Translations under genes and position numbers: made by a program
Assembly: GCA_001051155.2 (NCBI GenBank)
Contig: JYIP02000009.1
Coordinates: 1,240,001 to 1,304,000 of the forward strand
Direction of reading: 5' to 3'
DNA: 64,000 nt
DNA from: Chrysoporthe austroafricana
Lineage: Eukaryota; Ascomycota; Sordariomycetes; Diaporthales; Cryphonectriaceae
Shown: positions 13,295 through 23,979 of the stretch, piece by piece
Position numbering within the stretch: the first letter of the stretch is position 1
Layout: the number at the start of each line of letters is the position of its first letter
The notes under the pieces: model-generated
Database searches by the model: none
Seen by the model: the letters and a program-made list of their open reading frames with translations, nothing else
Told to the model about the DNA's origin: nothing

Positions 13295-14102
13295 GGGGCT
13301 GGGGAATGTATCATAAACAAAAAGGGACGAGGGAGGAGGGTTGACAATGGAAAGGGGAGGCTTCGCACATGGAAAGGTGTTGGCTGCTTTCTACTTTTGC
13401 CCCAAGGCAGGGCGGAGCAAACTGTATCTGATTTTGTTTGGTAAGCTAACTACACGGCGGGGGTCACACAAAGCATGGTAAACGGTTCCTTAGAAGGGGC
13501 CTCGGTTCAGCACGCATTCTAGCTTCATCCGTGTGGCTGTTCCACCTGGACCAGGCCGTCCACGATTGGAGTTGAATAGGCATAATTAATTCTCAATCTC
13601 GATGTATATCCAGCCTGACGGACCAGAATCTCGCTCGCGGCGGGAACGTGGCTCGCTGTGGCTCCTGACTCGGGGAGGGCACCACGCGTGCCAACCTAGT
13701 AATCGATCAACACATGGACGCCGTACGCGGCGGGTACTGTATGTGGTAAGGCGGTCTAGGAGATGCAGGAACGACATCCCTGTCGCCTAATACAACACCC
13801 CAATGCAAGTGCCCCTGAACTTTGGGCCAGCCTAGCGAGCGGATTGCTCGGCTGCGCTTTTCAAAGTTTCTTGGTGACGATTCTTGCGGCACGGTCCCGA
13901 CTGCTGTGGCATGCGACCTCACACCCACAACAGCCAGTCGCCTTGAGAACTTCCGTACCATCCGCCTGGGCCCGTTCTACTCGTTCGTCCCGCGCAGTGC
14001 GTCAAGCCTCAAAAACGAGGAGTGTCTTGACCAGTTCCCGAGCTTGCCTCCCCCCCCCCTTTCCGGCTGCTGCTGCTGTCTCCTGAGCTGGCCAGCTCGA
14101 CC
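13295..14102. other. FKS1 3' end and LCB1 promoter
   Basis: About 800 bases between two plus-strand genes. No gene is supported. A C-run and CTG-rich stretch lies at about 14045-14085, just upstream of the LCB1 start codon. Confidence 0.6.
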
Positions 14103-15868
14103 ATGGATCTTTACGAGATCCAGGGTCGGATGACCGTCCTCCTACACGAGGCCTCGCATACCTTCCAGAAGGTCCCAGGGTCCGCTGTCCTGATCCGATA
14201 CGTCCAGGCCAGCTACCAGAACGACCCAATCCGCTCCGTCTTCGAGCTATTCCTCCTCATCTTCTTCATCCGCTACCTCCTGTCGCCCTCCTACCCCATC
14301 AACGAGTCCAACTACGTCAAGCTGAGCGAGGATGAGATCGAGGAGCTCGTCGACGAGTGGCAGCCTGAGCCCCTGGTGGCCGAGCAGACTGCCCTCGAGG
14401 AGGTAGAGATGGAGAAGCTGCCGGTTATTGTTGGGTAGGTCCAACTAGGCGCAGGAGTCTAGAACTTGGCGATGAGACCGTCCTCTATGGCTAACAGTAT
14501 GCCCACCAATACAGACCGACCGGCCCCAAGTCAAGACTGGCCAGCGGCCGAACAGTCACGAACCTCGCCTCGTACAACTTCTACAACTTCAACGCCAACG
14601 AGCAGATCAAGGACAAGGCCATCGCCACCCTGCGCACCTACGGCGTGGGGCCCTGCGGCCCACCCAACTTCTACGGCACCCAGGACGTCCACCTGAAGAC
14701 TGAGGCGGACATAGCGGCGTATGTGGGCACCGAGTCCGCCATCCTCTACGCCCAGGGCTTCTCGGTCATGTCGAGCGTCATACCTACTTTCTGCAAGAGA
14801 GGCGATGTCATCGTCACGGACAGGATGGCCAACTATTCTATCCGCAAGGGCCTCGAGCTTGCTCGTTGCATCGTCAAGTGGTATGACCGCGGGGACATGG
14901 ATGGTCTCGAGGAAGCCATGAAGCAGGTCGCACAGGAGCAGGCTAAGCAGAAGAAGCTGACGAGGAGGTTCATCGTGGCAGAGGGTCTGTCGGAGGTCAC
15001 CGGTGACTCTATTAATCTCCCGAGAATGGTAGGTGCAGAAGCATCCTCCCTCCCCCAGACGGCCAGGCGCCGGCATGGAACGGACGGCTGACGTCACTGG
15101 CCAGATCGAGTTGAAAGAGAAGTACAAGTTCCGCATCATCCTCGACGAGTCCTGGTCCCTTGGCGTCCTCGGCCGAACCGGCCGCGGCGTCACCGAGGCG
15201 CAGAACGTCGACCCCTCCCAGGTAGATATGATCATCGGCTCCCTTGCCGCGTCTCTGTGCGCCGGTGGCGGTTTCTGCGCAGGTTCCAAGGACGTAGTGG
15301 GCCACCAACGTATCACCTCGTCCGCGTACTGCTACTCCGCCGCTCTGCCGGCGATGTCGGCCGTCACGGCCAGTGAGACGATCAATATCCTGCAGAACAA
15401 CCCCGAGGTACTGAACACGCTTCGCGAAAACATCCGCGCGATGAGGGCACAGCTGGACCCCCGGAGCGACTGGGTCACGTGCACGAGCGCGCCGGAGAAT
15501 CCCATCCTGCTGTTGGCAATCAAGCCGAATGTTGTGCAGTCCAGGCGGATGTCTTTCGAGGATCAGGACCGGGTTCTGCAGGAGTGTGTTGATGAGGTAT
15601 GTCGTAGCCGCAACTGCGTCAAAGTCATTTGCACCCGCGCTAAGTACTATCACAGGCTCTCGCAAATGGCGTAATGGTCACACGGCTGAAGACGACGCTA
15701 ATCAACAAGAGCGTGGGCGGTGGTGAGGCACAGCCAAAACTCAAGGTCTGCGTTACCTCTGGCCTGTCCAAGAAGGAGATCGAGAAGGCGGGCATTATCA
15801 TCCGGCACGCCATCACAAAGGTCATGACGAGGAAGACGAGTAGCAAATTGGCGTTGCCGACTGCATGA
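14103..15868 (+). CDS. lcb1: Serine palmitoyltransferase subunit 1
   Basis: Four exons, 14103..14434, 14515..15028, 15105..15596 and 15656..15868, with introns of 80, 76 and 59 nt, give about 516 aa. Lcb1 pairs with Lcb2 in the ER membrane to condense serine with palmitoyl-CoA, the first step of sphingolipid synthesis. An N-terminal membrane helix (SVFELFLLIFFIRYLLSP) precedes the fold-type I aminotransferase domain, recognisable from TNLASYNFYNFN, YGVGPCGPPNFYGTQDVHL and ILDESWSLGVLGRTGRG. The region where Lcb2 carries the PLP-binding lysine reads GSLAASLCAGGGFCAG with no lysine, as expected for the non-catalytic Lcb1 subunit. The cysteine of GPCGPP matches the position altered in human hereditary neuropathy (C133). 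It lies downstream of FKS1 in the same orientation but has its own promoter space. Confidence 0.96.
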
Positions 15869-16716
15869 ATTCCTATTTCCTGAAGGACGCGCGACTTTTT
15901 TTGTGTTATATACCAATAGACGCACGATCTGCACACACGAGGGGCCGACAAGGAAGGCGTGTTCACGAAGATGGCCGTGCATATGAACGACGGATGGACG
16001 CGGACACGATCTATTGAGGTTGCCGAGGCTGGATGCGCATTATCTCTGTTCGGTATGGGCTGACGACCTTGTACGTCACAGATGGCCTGGGCGTTATTGC
16101 CAGACTTAAGCTTTTTAATGATTAATATGAGACAGTTGCCATTCCAACCAGTCGAGCAACGACCTGCTCCTCTGCTCCCATGGGTCATAACCGTTTCTCC
16201 ATAGCGACCTAGCCGGCTCTGTCCCCATCTCGCATGCAAGAGGCGCTGAGGCACCGCACGCGAGAATGGCCAGCCCTTTCGATGCCTCAAAGTTCGATAT
16301 CCACTCGCCACAGAAGCTGAATGTACCGCAGAACGTTCTCGGCCTGCCTAGCGTGCCATGAAGCGCCATGTTCCATTGCCTGGCATTGTAGGGGTCTAGA
16401 TGGCCAGCAAGTGGATGAGGGGTGGTCGTTTCCCTAAGGGGCGGCACAACTTTTCTCTTCTAAGTCGCCTTTATGGGAAGGCATGATGGTAGCTATGGCG
16501 TTCAGGGCGAAAGATGCGAAGTGTCGACCGCGAGCCTGGCAGGAACAATCCACAATGCTCGGAAAAATCAAAAGAGGGCGACGCTGGCCTCGTCCGCGGA
16601 TGCACCACCTCTCTGTGCCCATCTTCGTTCGACACAATCCTGGCACCGCGGATTTCAGCCCAGCTCGAATTGGTATATCATCCCAAACCTCTCCTCATCA
16701 GCCGACCAGCTTCAAC
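15869..16716. other. Intergenic, LCB1 3' end and GH17 promoter
   Basis: About 850 bases with no supported gene. The in-frame upstream ATGs before the GH17 start (for example at 16483) lack a signal peptide and are taken as leader. Confidence 0.55.
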
Positions 16717-17922
16717 ATGCGAGCAACCGCGACGCTGCTCAACCTCTCCCTCACCGCGGCCGCTGCTGTGGCGCAGTACCATCATCACCGCGGCTGGCGT
16801 CCTGTTCACCATGCTCACGGCGATCGTGGCGGCAACAACATCTTTGTACGGTCGATCAGCACGGAGGGCCAAACCGTGACGATCACGGACAATTCACGCA
16901 CGGAGACGACCATTATCCCTGAGATCGTCGTCTTCACCGACGGCAGTGGTAATCCTGTGAGCACTGCGACGGCGGCCGTCGCTCTTGTCCCTCCGACGGA
17001 CACCTCTCTGGCAGAGGATCCGGTGCAGAGAAGTCCGCCTCCTCCAGATGACTCTACGTCTCTGAGAATACACAATGAAGTCCACACTGGTACCAACCAA
17101 CTTGCCAATCGCGCCACGGGAAGCGGCCGCTTTGGCGTGGCCTACGCTCCTTACAACGCAGACGGCAGCTGCAAATCCGCCAGTCAGATTATGTCAGACT
17201 TTGGTGTTCTGGGTAAGACTTACGGCATGGTACGGGTCTACGGAGTGGATTGCAACCAGATCCCAAGCGTCTACGCAGCCGCTAAGGCGAACAACCTCCG
17301 TGTCATGTACGGCATCTTTAGCCTTGACAACCTTGGTGACCAAATCGCTACGCTTACCAGTGGCATCAACAGCGACTGGTCCAACGTAGACACTGTGAGT
17401 GTCGGCAACGAGCTTGTGAACAACGGGCAGGCCTCTCCCCAACAGATTCTCGACGCGCTCGCAAGCGCCCGACAGGTGCTCGCCTCCGCGGGCTGGACCG
17501 GCCCCGTGGTGACCGTGGACACGTTCGTCGCCGCGCTGGCGCACCCGGAGCTGTGTTCGGCAAGTGACTACTGCGCGGTCAACATCCATCCGTTCTTCGA
17601 CCCCAATACGCCCGCGAGCTCGGCGGGGACGTTTGTCCTGAACATGGTGCAAGCCCTGCGCACCAAGCTAGGCAATCCGTCTGCACGGGTGCGGGTGACC
17701 GAATCCGGCTGGCCGTGGCAGGGCTCCGCAAACTCCCAGGCAATCCCCGGTGTCGACAGTCAGGCGGCTGCTGTCAGCAGCATCCAGAAGGCATTCGCGA
17801 GTAATCCGGAGGATATGGTGTTGTTCTCTGCGTTCAACGATCGGTGGAAGACGGCGGCGGAGGAGACCTTCTTTGCAGAGCAGTACTGGGGGATGGGAAC
17901 TGCCGATGCTCCTTCTGCATGA
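16717..17922 (+). CDS. Secreted GH17 endo-1,3-beta-glucanase / wall glucan-modifying enzyme (Scw4/Scw11-like)
   Basis: Single exon, 401 aa. The start at 16717 places a clear signal peptide (MRATATLLNLSLTAAAAVAQ) at the N-terminus. A Ser/Thr/Pro-rich linker of roughly 100 residues follows, then a GH17 TIM-barrel domain beginning near GRFGVAYAPYNADGSCKS. The acid/base glutamate is in VGNELV (E232) and the nucleophile in TESGWPW (E329), both intact. The enzyme acts on wall 1,3-beta-glucan outside the cell. No GPI-anchor signal is visible at the C-terminus (ends GTADAPSA), so it resembles soluble wall proteins of the Scw4/Scw10/Scw11 type rather than Bgl2-GPI forms. Being close to FKS1 may be coincidence, but both genes serve glucan metabolism. 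Confidence 0.93.
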   Translation: MRATATLLNLSLTAAAAVAQYHHHRGWRPVHHAHGDRGGNNIFVRSISTEGQTVTITDNSRTETTIIPEIVVFTDGSGNPVSTATAAVALVPPTDTSLAEDPVQRSPPPPDDSTSLRIHNEVHTGTNQLANRATGSGRFGVAYAPYNADGSCKSASQIMSDFGVLGKTYGMVRVYGVDCNQIPSVYAAAKANNLRVMYGIFSLDNLGDQIATLTSGINSDWSNVDTVSVGNELVNNGQASPQQILDALASARQVLASAGWTGPVVTVDTFVAALAHPELCSASDYCAVNIHPFFDPNTPASSAGTFVLNMVQALRTKLGNPSARVRVTESGWPWQGSANSQAIPGVDSQAAAVSSIQKAFASNPEDMVLFSAFNDRWKTAAEETFFAEQYWGMGTADAPSA

Positions 17923-17989
17923 GGTCGTCGTCGAGGCCGGCGAGAAACTCGTCACCGCCTGCCATGGCTGTGCAAGGGATTAACGTCAT

Positions 17990-18330
17990 TGAATTTTTGG
18001 ACTCTATGGTGGAGAAAGTTAGACCGGGCTGTAGAGGCGTCGACCACTGATAATTCTAAACCACATTTTGGGGCGGATCGGGTCTTGATCAATAAGTATT
18101 TTAAGGAATTTTTCAAATTGAAGAGCGGTCACTTCTCTAATATAACTTCGCGTGGCTGTTTCGGATGCATTATGACTGTACGTAGGTGTCCATGAGGAAG
18201 AATAGAATATAATACAAAGGAACCCCGAATTGTTGAGTCGGTGGCGGGCAATCAGTAAATTACGAGGGGTTATAATGCTAATGTCTAATGATCTATTGTT
18301 CAAACTTCGGGCTCGGTTCGCCGGCTTGCC
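17990..18330. other. AT-rich patch downstream of the GH17 gene
   Basis: Composition changes abruptly to TA- and AT-rich sequence with frequent stops in all frames, then returns to GC-rich sequence after about 18330. No terminal repeats or coding similarity are visible. It could be a short degraded mobile-element remnant or simply an AT-rich 3' region. Confidence 0.4.
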
Positions 18331-20736
18331 AGGGGCAAATGTACATTTTTGGAAGCACTTCGCCAGCGACTATCCGGTCGTGAATATTGCTGGAAGCCGA
18401 GACAGGTCACGCTGGCCTGGCTGGTCTCCGCAGGCCATTGTCCTTCTTACGCAGCCTCCACACCGCGTCGACCAGACGTGAGACACCCGACCCTAACTAC
18501 CATATGCTAGCAAACGACAATGCTCTGGCAACCGGCCGTGGCTGGAGGGAGGGGGGAGGAAGGAAGGGAAAATTGCCATGGACGGGGCGAGCGCTGGGCA
18601 AACCAATGAGTGGATACATGGCACGATACAGATCCTGGAAGTCGATATAATGCTTCGAAATGACATATGGACGACCTCTGTACCTTTTCCTACCTGATGT
18701 TTTGTTTTGGGTTGTTATTTTTCCTTTTTCTATGTTTCCGCTGGCTTCATTCCTTTTCATCTTCTCCTATCCCACCTCCTTCCTCTTCGTACTAGCCCTC
18801 AAGTTGAAGCTGAACTTTATCGTGAAACATTGGGAACAGCTTGTCGTTCATGCCATAGGGAATAGCGCACACGCTGGTTCCGGCTGACAACATGGCTGAT
18901 GGGGAAGGAGGTACATGTGAGGAAGCGGTCAACCGATCTTCTCTGGTCAACGGCTGGCGTTCTCCGGCCCAGCGGCATAGGCCTCTCCCTCTCGGCTCTG
19001 GCTCTACATTCCGCTCGAGCACCAGGCCCGATGCTATCCGTGGAGAATGGCAGATCCCCCGGATGGTGAGACCAAGTGACGCCGCCGGATAGGACTGATC
19101 ACATCCGGGGCGAGGAGAATGTGATTTCTGACATGTGACGTGTGAGCAGAAACATGCCGCTCCGAGCATGTCACCCGAGGCGCCACGTATCCGCCTCCCG
19201 AGGAGGGGGGGAGGAGGGAGGGGTGAAGTAACAACCTGGAGCGAGGCGGTCGTCATCGTCGTCACCGCTCGCTCTGCAGCGCAGGCCGTTCGCTCGCACG
19301 CCCCGGCGCTCGAGTAACTCTGCCCCGGGCGATCAGGGCAGAGGGCAACGCATTGCGATCGAACCGGCCGAGGTCTGTGTCGCGGGCTACGCTCTCTTTT
19401 TTTTTTTTTTGCCCTGGGTTGCCCCATGCATGCGGTGCGACGGTCATACCCGCGGGTGAAAGAGGGAGAGGCACAAGGCGTGTGCCGACCCGCGAAGAGG
19501 GGGAGGGAAGAGGGGGAGGGCGGTGGGAAGCCTGCTGAGCATGTGAGAATCATGTCGCCGGTCAGGGTGGACTTGTCGCTTGGGTCGCCGAGCTGGGCGG
19601 GCTTGTGCGCCTGTGGTGGTGCCGTAGACAGAGACGCGCCGACGTAGCCCGGGCGTGGGACCGGACAGGAGCTTCTCTCGAGACGTGCTACCTACCTGCT
19701 CGTGTCGGTGATGCCAGGGCCGCGGAGGCCCGCCGTGGGGGGCCCGAGAGGGTGACCGAGTCGTAAAAACCACGAATCCGGCATTGCAGATCTCGGGCCA
19801 CGGGGCTTCCCTCGTCGACGGTTAGATGAATAACGAGAGGAGGACCGCGCGGGCACGAGAGTCGGCGGGACGGCGCTGGGGACCAACGGGCCCGCGGACC
19901 CGACCGGCTGTCACCGTTCACGAACACGGCATGAGGGAGGAGAGGTGTCTGCTCGCGCCAGGGCGTCCAGCACGGCTGGCGTGCTACAAGGTGCCCGTGG
20001 CCTGTCAGTCCTGTGGGACATAGATCCGGCGCGTGGCCCAGGGACTTATAGTGGGCCTCTCTCTCTCTCCCTCTATAGATCGTGACAGGGCGGCGGAGTA
20101 AGCTGCGTCCCTGGGATATTGAGTGCAGGAAGGCCGTCAAGTCGAGGCCGTGTACACAGCAACTGCCGACACTAGGGTCACATGCCCGCTTCATCTCGAG
20201 CCCCCCGGACCTGGATGTACCTTCCAGGAATGGCCAAGATTGTATGGCACGGGCGGTCAAACGAAGAGGCGGGTTGAGGGAAATCACTTAGATAGACTAG
20301 AGATGTACGTAATCTGGTGCGTAACACGGCGCAACGTCTGACTGATTCGCCTCAGAGTACCCATCTCGGTCGATCCCCGGGGGAAGGATGTGTAACGTCG
20401 ACGACATCCAGTCAGCGCATCGACAGACTTTCACGACGACCGAGAACCACCGCCCGCAGGGCGAGGCATGTGAAAAAAAGCAAAACTCATAACGGCCGAC
20501 CGACCGACCGACCGCAGGGGGCTGGAGGCGAGAGGCCAGCAGAACGATCCTGCCCGAGAGTCCGCCGGGGGAAAACCCGGTCTGGAAAAAGGAAAAGTCG
20601 ACGGGTAGACGCAGAGCTCCCATGGTTTGTCGTGCAAGGGAGCGGGAAGCCACAGTACGGGAACGCTCAGGTTCGATAGCGCAGCCCTGTCGAGACCGAG
20701 TCCGAACACAGCTCGGGCATACGTTCACGCGCCGCC
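18331..20736. other. Gene-free stretch with purine-rich runs
   Basis: About 2.4 kb without a recognisable gene. It includes A/G-rich runs near 19195-19225 and 19490-19530, a T-run near 19395-19410, a CT repeat near 20060-20075 and a short GACC tandem near 20496-20515. The open frames here overlap one another and show no domain. Confidence 0.5.
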
Positions 20737-21033
20737 TTAGGACGTGCCGGTGCGGCCCTGCTGCGCACCATTCTGCTGCGCCGCCGGCTGCGCCGGAGCG
20801 GACGTCCTAGAACCAGCCCAGAGGCGAGACATGAGGTTGTCGCCTCTGTCCTCTTTGTACAGCTGCAGCCTCTCCTCCCGAAGCTTGCGAGCCTCTGCGG
20901 AGGACCGCCGCGGCTGGGAAGGAGGACTGCCTAGCTGTTAGAACCTAGCGCCTCTGAGGAAGGGGGGAGGACGTACGTACCTGCTGCTTTGATTGGGGTT
21001 GATCGCTGTTGAAGAGGGTTCAGCGTCCGACAT
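20737..21033 (-). CDS. Small two-exon protein of unknown function (80 aa)
   Basis: I read a start at 21033 (MSDAEPSSTAINPNQSS), a donor GTACGT after 20981, a 54-nt intron with a CTAAC branch motif, an acceptor GGCAG, and exon 2 from 20926 to the TAA at 20737. The joined frame gives 80 aa with a charged helical centre, EARKLREERLQLYKEDRGDN, followed by LMSRLWAGS and a Gln/Ala-rich tail. No signal peptide, membrane helix or known domain is visible. The splice signals are good, and the second exon stays open in exactly the frame the splice demands. The first exon is only 53 nt. I do not recognise the family. Function unknown. Confidence 0.55.
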
Positions 21034-23979
21034 GTTGACTGTGTCGGGAGTGAGGGATGAATATCAGAGCTAGACAGATGCGAGAGTGGGAGCCGAGACG
21101 ATATCGTCTAGAGTTGACTGTGGTTGGGAGAGAGCACCGGGGGCCCCGTCTCAGGAAGTCGAGGGTCAGAAGGCCCTTGATATAGACGAGGAGGAAGAAG
21201 GGACCGAGGCACCTGTGGGCACGGCACTCGCCTTGAGGCCTCGACTGATCTCCTCTCCTTCGCATGTGGCTTGCTTGTGCGCTGTTCCCTCTGTCTGCTT
21301 CGGCTAGAGATTCGTCAAGACGTCATCTTTTCCTGAGCTGTCAGAAAAAGACGAGGAGGCCGGTCGTGATACTGCGTCTATGTCATTAAGGAGAGGTCTC
21401 CCAGATTGACCCTCGGGTAAACTCTGGACGATCAGCTGCAGCTTTGGCACCGGTACGCAGAAGCGAGGTAGCCGGACGGGTGGTGAAGCCTGCAAGAGTC
21501 TCCTCGACAGCATCTTGTCTGATAATCTAAGCCCCCCGGGGCGCGAAAGGAACCCCAGTCGAAGTCGTAGGTACCAGGAGCACCATAGTCCCGCTCGAGC
21601 GAACTTCCCAGCCTCACACTACAGCACGCTGACAGCGATCCCGCAGCAAATCGTGCGAGGCAGTCTGGCTCTTCGGGTCCGACATCCAGCACCCGGGACG
21701 TGGGGGGAATGGATTGGTACCACAGCAGCTGGTTTTAACTCGTCAACGAGGCAGCGATATCCCTCTCCCTCTCGCGCCCCCGTCCAATGGCAGTTTTCCC
21801 GTGTCCTTCCCCAGTAGCATTGTCCTACAAGCCGAGGATGCGGCCTCACCGCCGGCACTGCTGTCGTCAGCACAGGGTGAAAGACCGCATGGGCCTGCGA
21901 GACTGTGCACATGCAGGTCTTGGACTTGGAGCCGAGGGGAGTGGGGGATCGATCGCGATGCTGCACTGTGACCGGTGACGATCTCCGCGGACTCGGGAAA
22001 CGCTGACAGAGAGGCGACGGAGCCGGCCACAGACTTGAACTTACTGTCTCATCCCTTCTTCTCTCGCGACTAATTACCAGGAGAAACGGCAACTTCACAC
22101 GGGGGAGGGAGAGGGATCCACGGGTGTTCCTGCTGTCTTGCCGCTTCTTTTTCCCGAGGGAAGGGCGGGAGCTCGGGCGGATGCTATTGGCCCGGCCCGG
22201 GCGCGCATTGAGACACCACCGTTCTTCAGGGCTATGGGCTCAGTCAGTGACACCTGCAAGGCGGAGGAAACTCGTCGATATACGAAGTGGCTGTCTCCGC
22301 GGTGCCAAATGTGACTGCTGGTATCGTCCTCAGGCGACCGGGCCCGCAGCCCGAGGGTCTGTCCACAGCTTACCGTCGTCAGCACAATGCGTTCTAGGCC
22401 CATGCGCCAAGGGGTTCTCATAGGCTGTCGCCGTCGAGAGCAGAAGCAAAAACACGAGAACACCGTGCTGTGGATCGTCCAGAAGGGGCTTCGCTGTAGG
22501 TGCAGGCTGGAACAGGACCACGCCCCGGCGGATGGACGGCGGTGCGATCCCGTCGTGCCGTAGCCTCCCCTTGCAGAAGTATGTCGTCAGGTCTGTATGC
22601 CGGGCGCCTATGATAAGCGAAGAGGCGCTGCTCCAGCCGAGAGGGATCGATGGCTCGCAGAGATCGAACGCAGCGCTGATAGGCGACGTTGGGCGACCGT
22701 ACGCAGCCACCCCAATAGTGCAGCCACAAGACGAGCGAGATCTCCCTCTTGTTCTCGCGAGATAGATACACCAGCCTGCATCAGAAGAAGGTGAGCACTC
22801 CGGGCAGCTAGGTGCCCGAGTTCACCTCGACGTTGACGTCCAGGGAGAGGTCAGGTTCTTGTAGTGAAACGATGGGGTGACGTTGGTTTGGAGTGGAAAT
22901 GATTACGTAAGGCAGACAAACCATCTCGCATAGGCTTCGCATCACGGTCCTACATCAAGTCTGGGGGAGGGACCATATCCACCCATTGAAGGCCGAGCAG
23001 TGATGAGAATGAGTAATTGACAATTCCATATTACTCCCATCGGTACATGGCCATCTAGACTCTACTTCTTAGCCTGCGCAGCGCCGCAACCCACCCAGAG
23101 CCTGCCTGGTCAATCTACTTATTCCACCTCGAGCAGGCAGCCTTCAGCGCAGCCAGTGCTTTCCTTCCATTCCTTTGTGCTACACAAGCTGATACATAGA
23201 CACTCCAGGTTACATGGAGGGCGGCCGACCTCGCCGGCCGGCCAAGCCTGCACGGAGGCCGTTCGAGTCTCAGACAGGCGGAAAGTCATGGAGTGCACCG
23301 TAGGCCTGACCCTGCAGGGCAGACGGCCGGGGCCAACATATCAGAGGGCGAGGTCAGGCCCGCGAGGACGGTCCAGACCCGTGGGATGCTGATCCACTCG
23401 CGTGTGTGTCTGTGTGTGATTCGCGTACGACTTCTTGGGTCCCCGGGAGAGGGAGCACGGGCTTTCTTGCGACTGACTAGTCGATAAGCACGGCCTTCGA
23501 GCAGGCTCTTCTCCCCTCCTCTGTATGCGCTGCGCTCATCGAGGCTGTTGGGTCAGCATGTCCCGACATCCGCAACGTTACTGAATCAGTTCATGCTGGT
23601 GAGTGGTTGGCAAAGTCACATTGCTCGCTAGTCCATGTACTATGCCTAACGCATATCTCAAATCAGGGACCACGACGCTCCGTCCCTCAAAGTGCTTGAT
23701 CCAAGGTAATACCAGTCGTCCTCGGTCGTCAGCAGGGACATACTGTCCCCATGTATGCCCGCTCCCCAAAATGACAAAGTGTTGCTAGACTCAACAGTAG
23801 AAGATGGTATCATAGAATCCGTAGCCGTAGGAACCAACCGGGCGTCAAGCCCGTTAATCATATCGCTCTATCCCAATATCAAATGCGCCTCAAAATAATG
23901 CAGTTGAACCACCTCCTTTCTGGAAATCCTAAATCGTGTTCCGTAGATCCGGTTGCACATTTCGCTCGCCGTCCTTCAC
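21034..23979. other. Gene-free stretch between the small gene and the frq 3' end
   Basis: About 2.9 kb. A minus-strand frame at 21513..21304 starts with an Arg/Leu-rich sequence that could pass for a mitochondrial presequence, but it has no further support. The part next to frq (about 23000-23979) is less GC-rich and is where an antisense frq transcript would start if one exists; nothing in the sequence proves it. Confidence 0.45.

Noticed and set aside
20123..20728. Several 70-140-codon frames on both strands
   Set aside because: Mutually overlapping, without domain or splice support.
23249..23270. GTTCGAGTC resembling a tRNA B box
   Set aside because: The flanking bases cannot form a T-arm stem and no A box or acceptor stem is present; other B-box-like matches (about 34409, 39250, 29625) failed in the same way.
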